The translations under genes were made by a program, and so were the position numbers. Source: a virus. Taken from it: a stretch of DNA of 30,378 bases. The notes beneath the pieces were generated by a model. It did not search any database, had not been told where the DNA came from, and was given only the letters and a program-made list of their open reading frames with translations. The stretch covers positions 1-30,378 of IMG/VR virus record IMGVR_UViG_3300036900_000103, one strand, 5' to 3'. Shown one piece after another: positions 7,454-14,039 of the stretch (within the stretch, counting starts at the first letter, position 1; the number at the start of each line of letters is the position of its first letter).

Positions 7454-8504
7454 CGGCAGCAGCATCGAATGGACGAACGCCACCTGGAACCCACTGGCCG
7501 GCTGCTCGATTGTCTCGCCCGGCTGTACCAATTGCTACGCGATGAAGATGGCGCATCGTGTCGGCCCGAACTTTCCGCATTATGCCGGCCTGACCACGCT
7601 CACGAAGGGCGGCCCGGTGTGGACCGGCAAGGTCACCGTGGCTCCGGACCACATCTTTCTGCAGCCGCTTCATTGGAAGAAGCCGCGCCAGATTTTCGTC
7701 AACTCGATGTCGGACCTCTTCCATGAGGACGTGCCCGACGCCGTGATCGATCGCGTATTCGCCGTCATGGCGCTTTGCCCGCAGCATACGTTCCAGGTGC
7801 TGACGAAGCGTGCCGACAGAATGCGTGAATGGTCGCTCCGTAACTCGACGGGCGGACACATTCTCCATGTCGCCAGCACGATAGGCCGGCCGCAGTCCGG
7901 AGTGTGGCCTCTGCCTGGCGTATGGCTCGGCGTCTCGGCCGAGGATCAGCGTCGAGCCGATGAGCGCATCCCGCTCTTGCTGGAGACGCCGGCGGCCGTG
8001 CGATGGGTATCGGCCGAGCCGCTGCTCGGTGCCCTTGATCTCCGGGCCTATCTTATTGGCCACGAAGAACACGGCGTCGACATGGCGCGCGAGGTCGGCG
8101 CCAGAGTAGGCGCCTGCATCGGCTGGCGGCCGCCACTCGACTGGATCGTCGCCGGTGGCGAGAGCGGCCCCAATGCGAGACCGTCGCATCCTGATTGGTT
8201 CCGCTCGCTTCGGGATCAGTGCGCCGCTGCCGATGTCCCGTATTTCTTCAAGCAGCACGGCGCCTGGGCTGACTATCGCCAGCTCGGCGCGACCGAATGG
8301 ACCTTCATCGAGGAGCGCGCCGGCAAGCGGTACGGCTTCATCGCTGACGACAAGTTCGGGATGTTCGGCGGCAGGCTGTTCGAGACGGCCTATCCGTGGG
8401 CGCGGGAAACCGAGGTTGGGCCGGGGCCGTGCATGGTGCGCGTCGGCAAGGGAAACGCCGGCGCCCTGCTCGACGGCCGCGAGCACCGGGAGTTCCCGCG
8501 GTGA
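7446..8504 (+). CDS. DUF5131 family protein (phage Gp37/Gp68), three-Cys radical-SAM-like
   Basis: A 352-residue member of the phage Gp37/Gp68 family. Diagnostic parts are IEWTNATWNPLAGC, SPGCTNCYA, FVNSMSDLFHEDVP, FQVLTKR, WLGVSAEDQ, WVSAEPLLG, WIVAGGESG and PYFFKQHG. Cys20, Cys27 and Cys30 form C-x6-C-x2-C, a spacing that resembles iron-sulfur-cluster sites of radical SAM enzymes. The family's reaction is not established to my knowledge. ATG 7446 is chosen because it places the IEWT motif at residue 7, as is normal. It is the largest accessory gene of the early operon and is followed by zinc-finger and ASCH proteins. Confidence 0.9.
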   Translation: MADGSSIEWTNATWNPLAGCSIVSPGCTNCYAMKMAHRVGPNFPHYAGLTTLTKGGPVWTGKVTVAPDHIFLQPLHWKKPRQIFVNSMSDLFHEDVPDAVIDRVFAVMALCPQHTFQVLTKRADRMREWSLRNSTGGHILHVASTIGRPQSGVWPLPGVWLGVSAEDQRRADERIPLLLETPAAVRWVSAEPLLGALDLRAYLIGHEEHGVDMAREVGARVGACIGWRPPLDWIVAGGESGPNARPSHPDWFRSLRDQCAAADVPYFFKQHGAWADYRQLGATEWTFIEERAGKRYGFIADDKFGMFGGRLFETAYPWARETEVGPGPCMVRVGKGNAGALLDGREHREFPR

Positions 8505-8782
8505 TTGTCGACGACGCCGACCCGCTGCCCGCCACGCGCCAGCTCTGCAGCCACTGCGGCGGCGGGGGCATGCTCTATACGTCGCGCTATGGCGGCAACG
8601 ATCGTGACGTCTGGCCGACCGGCGAATGCCCGGTCTGCGACGGCACCAGCTACGAGCTGATCGAGACCGAAGAGGTCGTTGACGACAACAGCTGCCCCGG
8701 CCACGTCGCGTCGCCGGACAACCCGAAGGTCTGCGGCCGGTGCGGCATCCACATCGACGAGCTGCGTCCGGAGGACGAGTGA
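8501..8782 (+). CDS. Small zinc-finger protein, 93 aa
   Basis: A 93-residue protein starting at GTG 8501, overlapping the upstream TGA. It carries CSHCGGGG and CPVCDG, the spacing of half a DnaJ-type zinc finger, and a third pair CGRCG near the C-terminus with a Cys in NSCPGH between. It is strongly acidic at its end (DELRPEDE). It may bind two zinc ions. Its partner and target are unknown. Confidence 0.6.
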   Translation: MIVDDADPLPATRQLCSHCGGGGMLYTSRYGGNDRDVWPTGECPVCDGTSYELIETEEVVDDNSCPGHVASPDNPKVCGRCGIHIDELRPEDE

Positions 8783-9174
8783 TGGTCGCTTATTCGTTCC
8801 AGCGCCAGTTCGCCGATCCGATCCTGATGGGCCGGAAGCGTCACACCGTGCGCGCACCCCGGAAGCGGCATGCCCGACCGGGCGAGGCGTTGCAGCTCTA
8901 CACCGGAATGCGCACTAAGAGCTGCCGGCTGATTGCGCGGGCGACGTGCGAATCGGTCGAGCCGATCGGGCTCTACTTCCACCGTCGGCCATCGAACGAT
9001 TGGGTGATGATCGGCGCCAGGACGCTCGACCGACCTGCGGCTCTCGACGAATTCGCCTATAGCGATGGCTTCGACGATTGGGGTGCGCTGCGAGCGTTCT
9101 GGTTGAGGCATCACGGAAGCCTGCAGAACTTCGACGGCCTCATCATCAAGTGGCGCGACATGGTGCCGGGGTGA
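8782..9174 (+). CDS. ASCH/PUA-like domain protein
   Basis: A 130-residue protein with the layout of phage ASCH-domain proteins: FQRQFADPILMGRKRHTVR, then PGEALQLYTGMRTKSCRLI. ASCH domains have a PUA-like beta-barrel that binds RNA or nucleotides and sits near translation or modification genes. Position 100 onward (FDDWGALRAFWLRHHG) is helical. The start at ATG 8782 shares one base with the previous stop. The reaction, if any, is unknown. Confidence 0.7.
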   Translation: MVAYSFQRQFADPILMGRKRHTVRAPRKRHARPGEALQLYTGMRTKSCRLIARATCESVEPIGLYFHRRPSNDWVMIGARTLDRPAALDEFAYSDGFDDWGALRAFWLRHHGSLQNFDGLIIKWRDMVPG

Positions 9175-9485
9175 AGCCGACCTATCCTGCCGAGGGCAAC
9201 GGGCGCACGATGCGCCTCGCCTGCTGCATTCCGTTCTGCCGGCGCACCTTCAAGAACGACAAGGCGGGCACGCCCTGGCCAGAGGGCGCTCAGGTGATGT
9301 GCGGCAAGCACTGGCGCATGGTCAGCCGGGATCGCCGCCGCCGGTACAGCAGGCTTCATCGGCTCTGGAAGAACAAGAAGGGCGCTGTGCAGGGCGAGAT
9401 CGCCGATCGCATCGTCAGACTGCTCAATGACGAGTTCGAGCGCTTCAAGAAGATCGCCACCGAGGCGGCGGCAGGGATCGGATGA
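9171..9485 (+). CDS. Small zinc-finger protein, 104 aa
   Basis: A 104-residue basic protein starting at GTG 9171 (GTGA overlap). An N-terminal metal site is likely from LACCIPFCRRTF and MCGKHWRMV, giving Cys and His ligands. A basic stretch (SRDRRRRYSRLHRLWKNKKG) and a C-terminal helix follow. The arrangement suggests nucleic-acid binding. No family is named with confidence. Confidence 0.55.
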   Translation: MKPTYPAEGNGRTMRLACCIPFCRRTFKNDKAGTPWPEGAQVMCGKHWRMVSRDRRRRYSRLHRLWKNKKGAVQGEIADRIVRLLNDEFERFKKIATEAAAGIG

Positions 9486-10030
9486 TGCTCACCTTCGGCA
9501 ACACCGCCGTGCCGTGGACCGTCGCCTGGTCCGGCGAGGAATCGTTCCACGTCGGAACCTGCCGCTTCACCGGTCGCCCCGCGATCTGCCAGGCCGATGC
9601 GCAAGGCGTCGGGAGACCGACCTTCGGGAAGCCGCACTGGCAGCGACAACGACAGGCGATCGCCGAGGGCCGCTGCGATCTCTGCGGCAAGCCGCTCAAG
9701 CTCGCGACCAAGGTGTCGCTATCGCATGCCCGGCCCGTCGGACATGGTGCCGAAGGGCTCGCCATCCTGCAGGTCGAGCCGCTGCTCCACAAAGCCTGCG
9801 CCGCCATCAGCATGCGGCATTGCCCGTCGCTGAGGCGCGACATCTCGGCCGGCACGCTGATGGTCCGGCAGGTCAACCGCTGGCGCGCGCAATTCTCAGT
9901 GTTGGGGCCGCAGTTCCTTCCGCTGTACGTGCCGGGTCACGTCGCCAAGCCGACGGACAGGATCATCGGCCATGCGAAGGTCGAGCTGCTGCGGTGGATT
10001 GACCGCGACGCCGGATGGCTGGACACCTGA
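9482..10030 (+). CDS. Putative zinc-binding/HNH-like phage protein
   Basis: A 182-residue protein. Residues near 65-100 contain CDLCGKPL, VSLSHARPV, VEPLLHKAC and, a little later, RHCPSL. This Cys/His pattern could be a divergent HNH or zinc module. The C-terminal half (VRQVNRWRAQFSVLG onward) has no recognised motif. The start at ATG 9482 overlaps the upstream TGA. It may be a third HNH-like protein of this genome, though key residues cannot be assigned. Confidence 0.55.
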   Translation: MMLTFGNTAVPWTVAWSGEESFHVGTCRFTGRPAICQADAQGVGRPTFGKPHWQRQRQAIAEGRCDLCGKPLKLATKVSLSHARPVGHGAEGLAILQVEPLLHKACAAISMRHCPSLRRDISAGTLMVRQVNRWRAQFSVLGPQFLPLYVPGHVAKPTDRIIGHAKVELLRWIDRDAGWLDT

Positions 10031-10031
10031 C

Positions 10032-10358
10032 ATGCTCCGCCTCGCCAACCTCGATCCCGATCCGGAGGACGACGCCGTGACCGTCGCCGTCGCGGCGCGG
10101 CGGTTGGGTTGCGCTCAGTCGACGGTGCGAGCATTGCTGGCGTGCGGTGAGCTCACTGGGCATAGGGTTGGCAAGTCGACCAAGCCCGGAGGCATTCGCG
10201 TGCACGCCATCAGCATCCGGGAATATCGGCAGCGGCACGCCATTGGGGCCAAGCCGGTGCCGGCTGATCGCGATCGCGTCGGCCGAGATAGCCAGGTTTC
10301 CCACAATCCCGGCGCCCGCGAGGCGCGGCGCGAGTTGCGCAAGCTCGGGATGCTCTAA
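10032..10358 (+). CDS. Excisionase-like helix-turn-helix protein
   Basis: A 108-residue protein with an N-terminal winged helix-turn-helix of the HTH_17/excisionase sort: VTVAVAARRLGCAQSTVRALL, then GELTGHRVG and HAISIREYR. A basic tail follows. It lies immediately before the integrase and about 1.3 kb from the attP core, which fits a recombination directionality factor that bends attachment-site DNA and promotes excision. It could instead be a transcription regulator. ATG 10032 lies one base past the previous stop. Confidence 0.7.
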   Translation: MLRLANLDPDPEDDAVTVAVAARRLGCAQSTVRALLACGELTGHRVGKSTKPGGIRVHAISIREYRQRHAIGAKPVPADRDRVGRDSQVSHNPGAREARRELRKLGML

Positions 10359-10371
10359 TACCGTCCACCCC

Positions 10372-11592
10372 ATGACGGTGTTCAAAAATCGCCAGCGCCG
10401 CAATGAATGGCGGTACGACTTCCGGCTCGACGGTCGTCGCTACTTCGGCGCCTGCATCATGCAGGGCGGGAAGCCCGCTGCGAACAAGCGCGAGGCCCTG
10501 GATGCCGAGGCCGCCATGCGCAACGCCGTCCGCGGCGCGGCGCGGACGACGCGCACGGTGGCCAGGGCGGGCACGTACACCTTCGGTCAGGCCATCATCG
10601 CGAGGCTCAATCGCAAGGTCCGAGGCTCCGATCTGCACAAGGCGAACCTCCGTCTCTATGGCCGAGAGCTGCTCGCGTTCTTTGGCGACATGACGCCGAT
10701 CGCCAGCATCACGCAGGCCGATATCGACGCCTACCGAGCGAAAGCGGCCGAGATGCCGGTCGCGGTGTGGCGTGGCGGCCCGCGCCGACGGGAGAAGATG
10801 CCGGCCAAGCTCGGGACGGGATCGCGCAAGCGGTCGCCCGCCAGCATCAATCATCGTCTCAACTTCCTAAGAGCCGTGCTCCGACAGGCACATCAGACCC
10901 GAGATCCCGTCGCCGACCGGCCGCTGCTGAAATATCCGCCGCTCGTGGAGCGCGTGCCGCAGCCCAAGCGGCAGCCCCGGCCGATGCCGGATACAGAATT
11001 CTACGCTCGAATCGACACGGCCCCGCCATGGGTCCGGGAGACGGCCGAGCTGGTGCGGTACTTCGGTCTACGGCGGGCGGAAGCGCTCGGCGTCGATCTC
11101 GGCCACATCGACTGCGACCGGAAGGCGATCCGGTTCGACGGCGACCATACTAAGAGCGGGCGGGACGAATTCGCCTATCCGCTGCCGGGCGGTTGGCCTT
11201 TCCTCCTGCGGCTTGCCAAGCAGGCCAAGGAACGCGGCCAGACCCGGCTCATCACCTGGCCGGGACCGGGATTGATGCGCGACTTCCTCGCCGGCGGGGA
11301 TGTGCCTAAGGACGCCTGGCGGCCGATCAAGAGCATCGGCACGGCCTGGCGGGCCACGGCCGGCAAGGCACAGATCGGCCGGCCCCACCGTCTGCACGAT
11401 ATCCGCGCCCGGTACATCACCGACGTGGCCAAGGTCGCCCGAGGCGTTGCCAAGGAGGCAGCCCGGCACGCCGACCCGGCGACCACTGAGCGGTACATCG
11501 CCTTCGAGACCTCGGACGTTGCAGAGGCGCTGAGAGGCGCGGCCAGACCGCAGCGGCCGGCGCTCCGGTCGGTGCGCGGCGGGAAGGCCTGA
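10372..11592 (+). CDS. int: Tyrosine-family phage integrase
   Basis: A 406-residue tyrosine recombinase that would join attP to the host tRNA-Pro gene. The N-terminal part has an arm-binding-like beginning (RNEWRYDFRLDGRRYFG) and a SAM-like core-binding domain at about 60-190. Catalytic residues are visible: Arg234 in FGLRRAEAL, probable Lys261 in HTKSG, His342 and Arg345 in LHDIRARYI, His366 in ARHADPATTERY and the nucleophile Tyr375. ATG 10372 is chosen because it begins a conventional N-terminus and clears the excisionase stop by 13 bases. No strong ribosome site is seen. The stop lies 107 bases before the attP core. Confidence 0.95.
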   Translation: MTVFKNRQRRNEWRYDFRLDGRRYFGACIMQGGKPAANKREALDAEAAMRNAVRGAARTTRTVARAGTYTFGQAIIARLNRKVRGSDLHKANLRLYGRELLAFFGDMTPIASITQADIDAYRAKAAEMPVAVWRGGPRRREKMPAKLGTGSRKRSPASINHRLNFLRAVLRQAHQTRDPVADRPLLKYPPLVERVPQPKRQPRPMPDTEFYARIDTAPPWVRETAELVRYFGLRRAEALGVDLGHIDCDRKAIRFDGDHTKSGRDEFAYPLPGGWPFLLRLAKQAKERGQTRLITWPGPGLMRDFLAGGDVPKDAWRPIKSIGTAWRATAGKAQIGRPHRLHDIRARYITDVAKVARGVAKEAARHADPATTERYIAFETSDVAEALRGAARPQRPALRSVRGGKA

Positions 11593-11596
11593 AACG

Positions 11597-11617
11597 TGTT
11601 TGGGAGAATGTTTGGGG
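11597..11617 (+). repeat. Left arm-type direct repeat pair of attP
   Basis: Two direct repeats, TGTTTGGGA at 11597-11605 and TGTTTGGGG at 11609-11617, are spaced 12 bases start to start just after the integrase stop. Matching repeats lie on the other side of the attachment core. Position, pairing and orientation suggest binding sites for the integrase N-terminal domain, but this is inference from layout. Confidence 0.55.
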
Positions 11618-11699
11618 AACGGGGCGGCGAACCACAGCAAACTGGGGCGTTCAGAAGCCCAAAATATCGCGGTTTTTCAGCGTTCTAGCTTTGCGCCGG

Positions 11700-11748
11700 T
11701 AGCTTCGGGAGCTAGGGGCCGGAGGTTCGAATCCTCTCACTCCGACCA
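11700..11748 (+). other. attP core: 3' half of a tRNA-Pro(CGG) gene
   Basis: The 49-base segment reads as the 3' part of a proline tRNA. It has an anticodon stem-loop (TAGC/GCTA at 11700-11703 and 11711-11714, loop TTCGGGA, anticodon CGG at 11706-11708) and a 5-base variable loop. The T arm follows (GGAGG TTCGAAT CCTCT), then acceptor strand CACTCCG, discriminator A and encoded CCA. A 3' G72 implies the C1 start typical of proline tRNA. No matching 5' acceptor (CGGAGTG) or D arm lies upstream, so it is not a tRNA gene here. Its place next to the integrase, with phage genes beyond, identifies it as attP. Confidence 0.85.
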
Positions 11749-11793
11749 ATGAAACCGGGGCTTTTCGGCGGTTTAGCTGGAAGGCCCCGGTGC

Positions 11794-11815
11794 CGTTTGG
11801 GAGCCCTGTTTGGAA
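11794..11815 (+). repeat. Right arm-type direct repeat pair of attP
   Basis: CGTTTGGGA at 11794-11802 and TGTTTGGAA at 11807-11815 repeat the motif found left of the core, in the same orientation and with a 13-base spacing. Together with the left pair they frame the 49-base tRNA core, like the P and P' arms of lambda-type attachment sites. Confidence 0.5.
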
Positions 11816-11965
11816 GTCCGGTCGGCGCCGCTCTCGCCGGCGTGGCCCGCCAACCCCGGAAATCTGCCCGTACAGAGGCGCCGGCCGGAAACGGCCCGGA
11901 GTGCCATCCAAGGCGCGCGCGCCTACGCCTTGCCCAAGCGCGCCGCGCCGGCCTACCAATCCGGA

Positions 11966-12289
11966 ATGGTCATTCCCTACCGCAAGATGGTCGCCGAGTA
12001 TCAGCGCCGGTACCCGCACCAGGTCCGGCTGCGGAACACCGGCGACTGGCGCTCCGACCACTGCAGCCGTGCCCACTACCAGGTGACCGGCGGCGCGCTC
12101 GTCTGGTGGCACGAGGGCACGGGCGAATCGATCTTCGGCTTCACATCGGCCGACCAGGCCGCGGCGTTCCAGCGCTGGGCAGATACCTGCGGGATCGACT
12201 GGACGGTGGAACCGCGAGCGCAGCCGCTGCCGCACCCGGAGAAGCCGCCGGAACGGCCACCGACATACGGCCCGACGCCGAGGCGCTAG
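11966..12289 (+). CDS. Hypothetical protein, 107 aa
   Basis: A 107-residue protein, the only + strand gene between attP and the late operon. The core HYQVTGGALVWWHEGTGESIFGFTSADQAAAFQRWADTCG is shortened here to its key parts: HYQV, a Trp pair, then SADQAAAFQRW and GIDWTV. This looks like a small alpha/beta fold with a Pro-rich tail (PHPEKPPERPPTYGP). No clear ribosome site precedes ATG 11966, and a TTG at 11930 in frame could extend it. Its stop overlaps the end of the convergent gene at 12286. The family is not recognised. Confidence 0.5.
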   Translation: MVIPYRKMVAEYQRRYPHQVRLRNTGDWRSDHCSRAHYQVTGGALVWWHEGTGESIFGFTSADQAAAFQRWADTCGIDWTVEPRAQPLPHPEKPPERPPTYGPTPRR

Positions 12290-12483
12290 GACCGCCTCGC
12301 CTTCGCCGCCGCCTCCTTGATCGTCAGCATGATGATCTCGTGCGCCGCCATGGCGAGACCTTGCCGGGCGACCTCCTGACCGAGCGGCCGGTCACCGAAT
12401 GCCGTTGCGATGGTCTTCAGGACGGCGGCCGTGACTTCGGTCGCGGTGACGGGCTCGAGGGCTCGGGTGCGTTTGGCGGCCAT
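12286..12483 (-). CDS. Hypothetical protein, 65 aa, late operon end
   Basis: A 65-residue helical protein (VTATEVTAAVLKTIATAFG, then GLAMAAHEIIMLTIKEAAAKARR). ATG 12483 has an AGGA ribosome site 8 bases upstream. It lies beyond the strong leftward terminator, so it would need read-through or its own promoter. It converges with, and overlaps by four bases, the + strand gene that ends at 12289. No function is recognised. Confidence 0.5.
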   Translation of the reverse strand: MAAKRTRALEPVTATEVTAAVLKTIATAFGDRPLGQEVARQGLAMAAHEIIMLTIKEAAAKARRS

Positions 12484-12608
12484 GGCGCGATCCTACCGGC
12501 GAACGGCCGCCGCCGGACGTGCGACATCTGGTGCTTCAGCACCGGCATCGGCAGGTCGGGCAGCTCGGCGCCGCAGACCGGGCACTTGTAGGGTTTCGGC
12601 TTGTGCAC
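12417..12608 (-). CDS. Small C2H2-type zinc-finger protein
   Basis: A 63-residue protein from GTG 12608. The N-terminal part has YKCPVCGAEL followed by KHQMSHV, a Cys2His2 arrangement with about a 12-residue spacing. The rest is a Pro/Arg/Ser-rich tail. The frame extends upstream to a TTG at 12653 directly after the terminator T tract, so the start is uncertain. It overlaps the next gene by 67 bases, more than any other pair in this window, and the tail may be non-native. It is a plausible but unproven gene. Confidence 0.4.
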   Translation of the reverse strand: MHKPKPYKCPVCGAELPDLPMPVLKHQMSHVRRRPFAGRIAPWPPNAPEPSSPSPRPKSRPPS

Positions 12609-12655
12609 GCCGATCAACGCGCGAGCGGCGGCGCCGGATGCCGTCTTCTGCAACG

Positions 12656-12693
12656 AAAAAAGCGCCCGCCGCGGCCGAAGCCGAGACGGGCGC
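12656..12693 (-). terminator. Strong intrinsic terminator of the late operon
   Basis: On the - strand a GC-rich hairpin (GCGCCCG paired with CGGGCGC, plus an inner CGGC-TTCG-GCCG stem) is followed by six T residues. The outer stems are 12687-12693 and 12662-12668, and the T tract is 12661-12656. It follows the last accessory gene of the lysis cluster, so it probably ends the bulk of late transcription. Confidence 0.85.
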
Positions 12694-12792
12694 GAAACGC
12701 AGGAGGCGTGGCGGCTCGGCCATGTGAGCCGCTCGCCGAGTTCTTATCAGGGAGGTCGTCTATCGCCGGGCGGGGGCCGCGCGGCGATCTCT

Positions 12793-13134
12793 TCAGCCGT
12801 CGCGACAGTGCGGCGGCAGTTCAGGCAGCGGGACCGTTTTGCCGGCCAGCGGATGGGTGCAATCGCCGAGGAATTGCAGCGAGCCGCCCTTGAGGAAGTA
12901 GTGGCAGCGCTCGGCATCGATCTTCACGCCATCGGGGAACGTGTGTTCCGGCGACGAGATATTGACGCTGGGCGAGAAGGTCGGCGCGGTGAGATTGCCG
13001 TCGAAGGTCCAGCGCGCGCCACAATGGTTCGGCGCATCGACTGCGATGTGGTGCATCTCCTCGCAGCCCGGGCACCAGTGCGCGAAGCCGTTTGTGCTGC
13101 GACGAAGGAAAGCGCTGGCTTGGCCCATCTTCAC
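12793..13134 (-). CDS. DUF6527 family protein
   Basis: A 113-residue protein matching the DUF6527 pattern: HWCPGCEEMHHI, then RWTFDGN, APTFSPSV, CHYFLKGGSLQFLGDCTHPLAGKTVPLP. The Cys and His residues suggest a metal site. Members are common in phage late regions next to lysis genes, and their role is unknown. The GTG at 13134 overlaps the upstream TGA (GTGA), while an ATG two codons later is an alternative. It is the last gene before the late terminator. Confidence 0.8.
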   Translation of the reverse strand: MKMGQASAFLRRSTNGFAHWCPGCEEMHHIAVDAPNHCGARWTFDGNLTAPTFSPSVNISSPEHTFPDGVKIDAERCHYFLKGGSLQFLGDCTHPLAGKTVPLPELPPHCRDG

Positions 13135-13559
13135 ATGCCGGTGGACGGTGGCACGAAGCAGAGGACGCCTGTGTTGGCGGTCCAGCAGAGGTGCCCATCC
13201 GGACCGCCTTGCTCCGGGTTGCGCTCGTGAATGATGCGGCGGTCGGGGATCTCGATGAAGTCGCCGCCGTGCGGCAGGCGCGCGAACCAGTGCGGCTTGC
13301 CATCGGTGCCCGTCGAGACGTGGGCCTCACTGGGCTCGCAGTCGCCTTCTTCGTGACCATCGGGACCGGTGAGCCGGGCATTGCAGCAGGAGCCCATACC
13401 GTCGGGACGCTGCCACTTGCTATAGAAATCGCGATGGAAGGGATGATGGTGCTGCGCGCCATCTTGCGCGCCGGCGGGCCGACTATTCAGGAGCATGTAG
13501 GCCCCGATCGCGGCCGCCAGCAGCAGGATGATCCAGGCCGCGAGGCGGTCGCCGCTCAT
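13131..13559 (-). CDS. Exported Cys-rich protein, hypothetical
   Basis: A 142-residue protein with an N-terminal membrane or signal segment (AAWIILLLAAAIGAYMLL). The mature part has FYSKWQRPDGMGSCCNARL, GDCEPSEAH, HWFARLPHG, IPDRRIIHERNPEQ and paired Cys near the end (HLCWT, VLCFVP). The SCC..DC motif is seen in small secreted proteins of alphaproteobacteria and their phages. It should act in the periplasm, probably with disulfides. A role in lysis or superinfection exclusion is possible but unproven. ATG 13559 overlaps the lipoprotein stop. Confidence 0.7.
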   Translation of the reverse strand: MSGDRLAAWIILLLAAAIGAYMLLNSRPAGAQDGAQHHHPFHRDFYSKWQRPDGMGSCCNARLTGPDGHEEGDCEPSEAHVSTGTDGKPHWFARLPHGGDFIEIPDRRIIHERNPEQGGPDGHLCWTANTGVLCFVPPSTGM

Positions 13560-13825
13560 GACGGCGGTGCCGATGGGCACGGCGTCGGCTTCGGAAGACC
13601 GAGCGCGGCGCGCAGCTCGTCTCGTTCGATGCCGTAGTCGTCGATCATCGTACGAAGCGCCGACCCTGTCGGCAGGGCCTCGTACTGCACCCGCGCCTGA
13701 CGTTCGAAGCTGCAGGCATAGGCCTTCGGCGTCGGCGCCGCGACGACGGGCGCCGGCGCGGCCGTCGGCGCGCAGCCGACGAGCGCCGCGATCATCGCGA
13801 GAAGGGCGAGCCTAGAATGTTCCAT
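13556..13825 (-). CDS. Outer-membrane lipoprotein, probable o-spanin (Rz1-like)
   Basis: An 89-residue lipoprotein. The signal segment ends in a good lipobox (ALVGC, lipid Cys18), followed by a Pro/Ala-rich linker (APTAAPAPVVAAPTPK), as in Rz1. The rest (YEALPTGSALRTMIDDYG) is longer than many Rz1 proteins. Its start lies inside the end of the upstream gene, which has one membrane segment and a helical tail. Such nested pairs are a hallmark of Rz/Rz1 spanins that fuse the inner and outer membranes at lysis. The assignment rests on topology and order. Confidence 0.6.
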   Translation of the reverse strand: MEHSRLALLAMIAALVGCAPTAAPAPVVAAPTPKAYACSFERQARVQYEALPTGSALRTMIDDYGIERDELRAALGLPKPTPCPSAPPS

Positions 13826-14039
13826 CGCCCAACCTCTTGTCGGTTTCGACCGGCTCGGCCGCGGCAGCGTTGATCCGCTTCTCGGCGTCGAGCGCGGCTT
13901 CGGCGTCGACCGTCTTCTGCTGCTGCTGGCCGAGCGCGATGGTGTCGGCGCGGGCCTGGCGCTGGCCGATCAGGGCCAGCAGCCACTCGCCGGCCGCCTT
14001 GAGGGCTGCGCCGGCGAGGCCGCTGAGGAGCGAGCCCAT
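13812..14039 (-). CDS. Single-span membrane protein, possible i-spanin (Rz-like)
   Basis: A 75-residue protein: an N-terminal hydrophobic segment (SLLSGLAGAALKAAGEWLLALIG) and then a charged helical tail (ARADTIALGQQQQKTVDAEAALDAEKRI) suited to a coiled coil. Its end overlaps the lipoprotein start by 14 bases. N-in/C-out topology plus an overlapping lipoprotein fits an i-spanin, although at 75 residues it is short for spanning the periplasm alone. ATG 14039 is chosen because it shares one base with the preceding TGA. Confidence 0.5.
   Translation of the reverse strand: MGSLLSGLAGAALKAAGEWLLALIGQRQARADTIALGQQQQKTVDAEAALDAEKRINAAAAEPVETDKRLGDGTF

Larger units (their letters stand above)
11593..11965. 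other. Intergenic attP region
   Basis: These 373 bases hold no convincing gene. They contain the integrase-proximal repeat pair, the tRNA-Pro core and the distal repeat pair. A weak inverted repeat (AAACCG...CGGTTT, about 11753-11775) follows the core but has no T tract. Short reading frames through the tRNA core are not credible as genes. Confidence 0.7.

Noticed and set aside
11650-11748. A complete tRNA gene
   Set aside because: No 5' acceptor strand or D arm is found upstream of 11700; only the 3' half is present, as expected for attP.
11753-11775. Inverted repeat AAACCG...CGGTTT after the attP core as a terminator
   Set aside because: The stem is six pairs with an 11-base loop and no T tract follows.
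12493-12723. A 76-residue - strand gene
   Set aside because: It runs straight through the terminator hairpin and has an Ala/Arg-rich composition typical of a chance frame.
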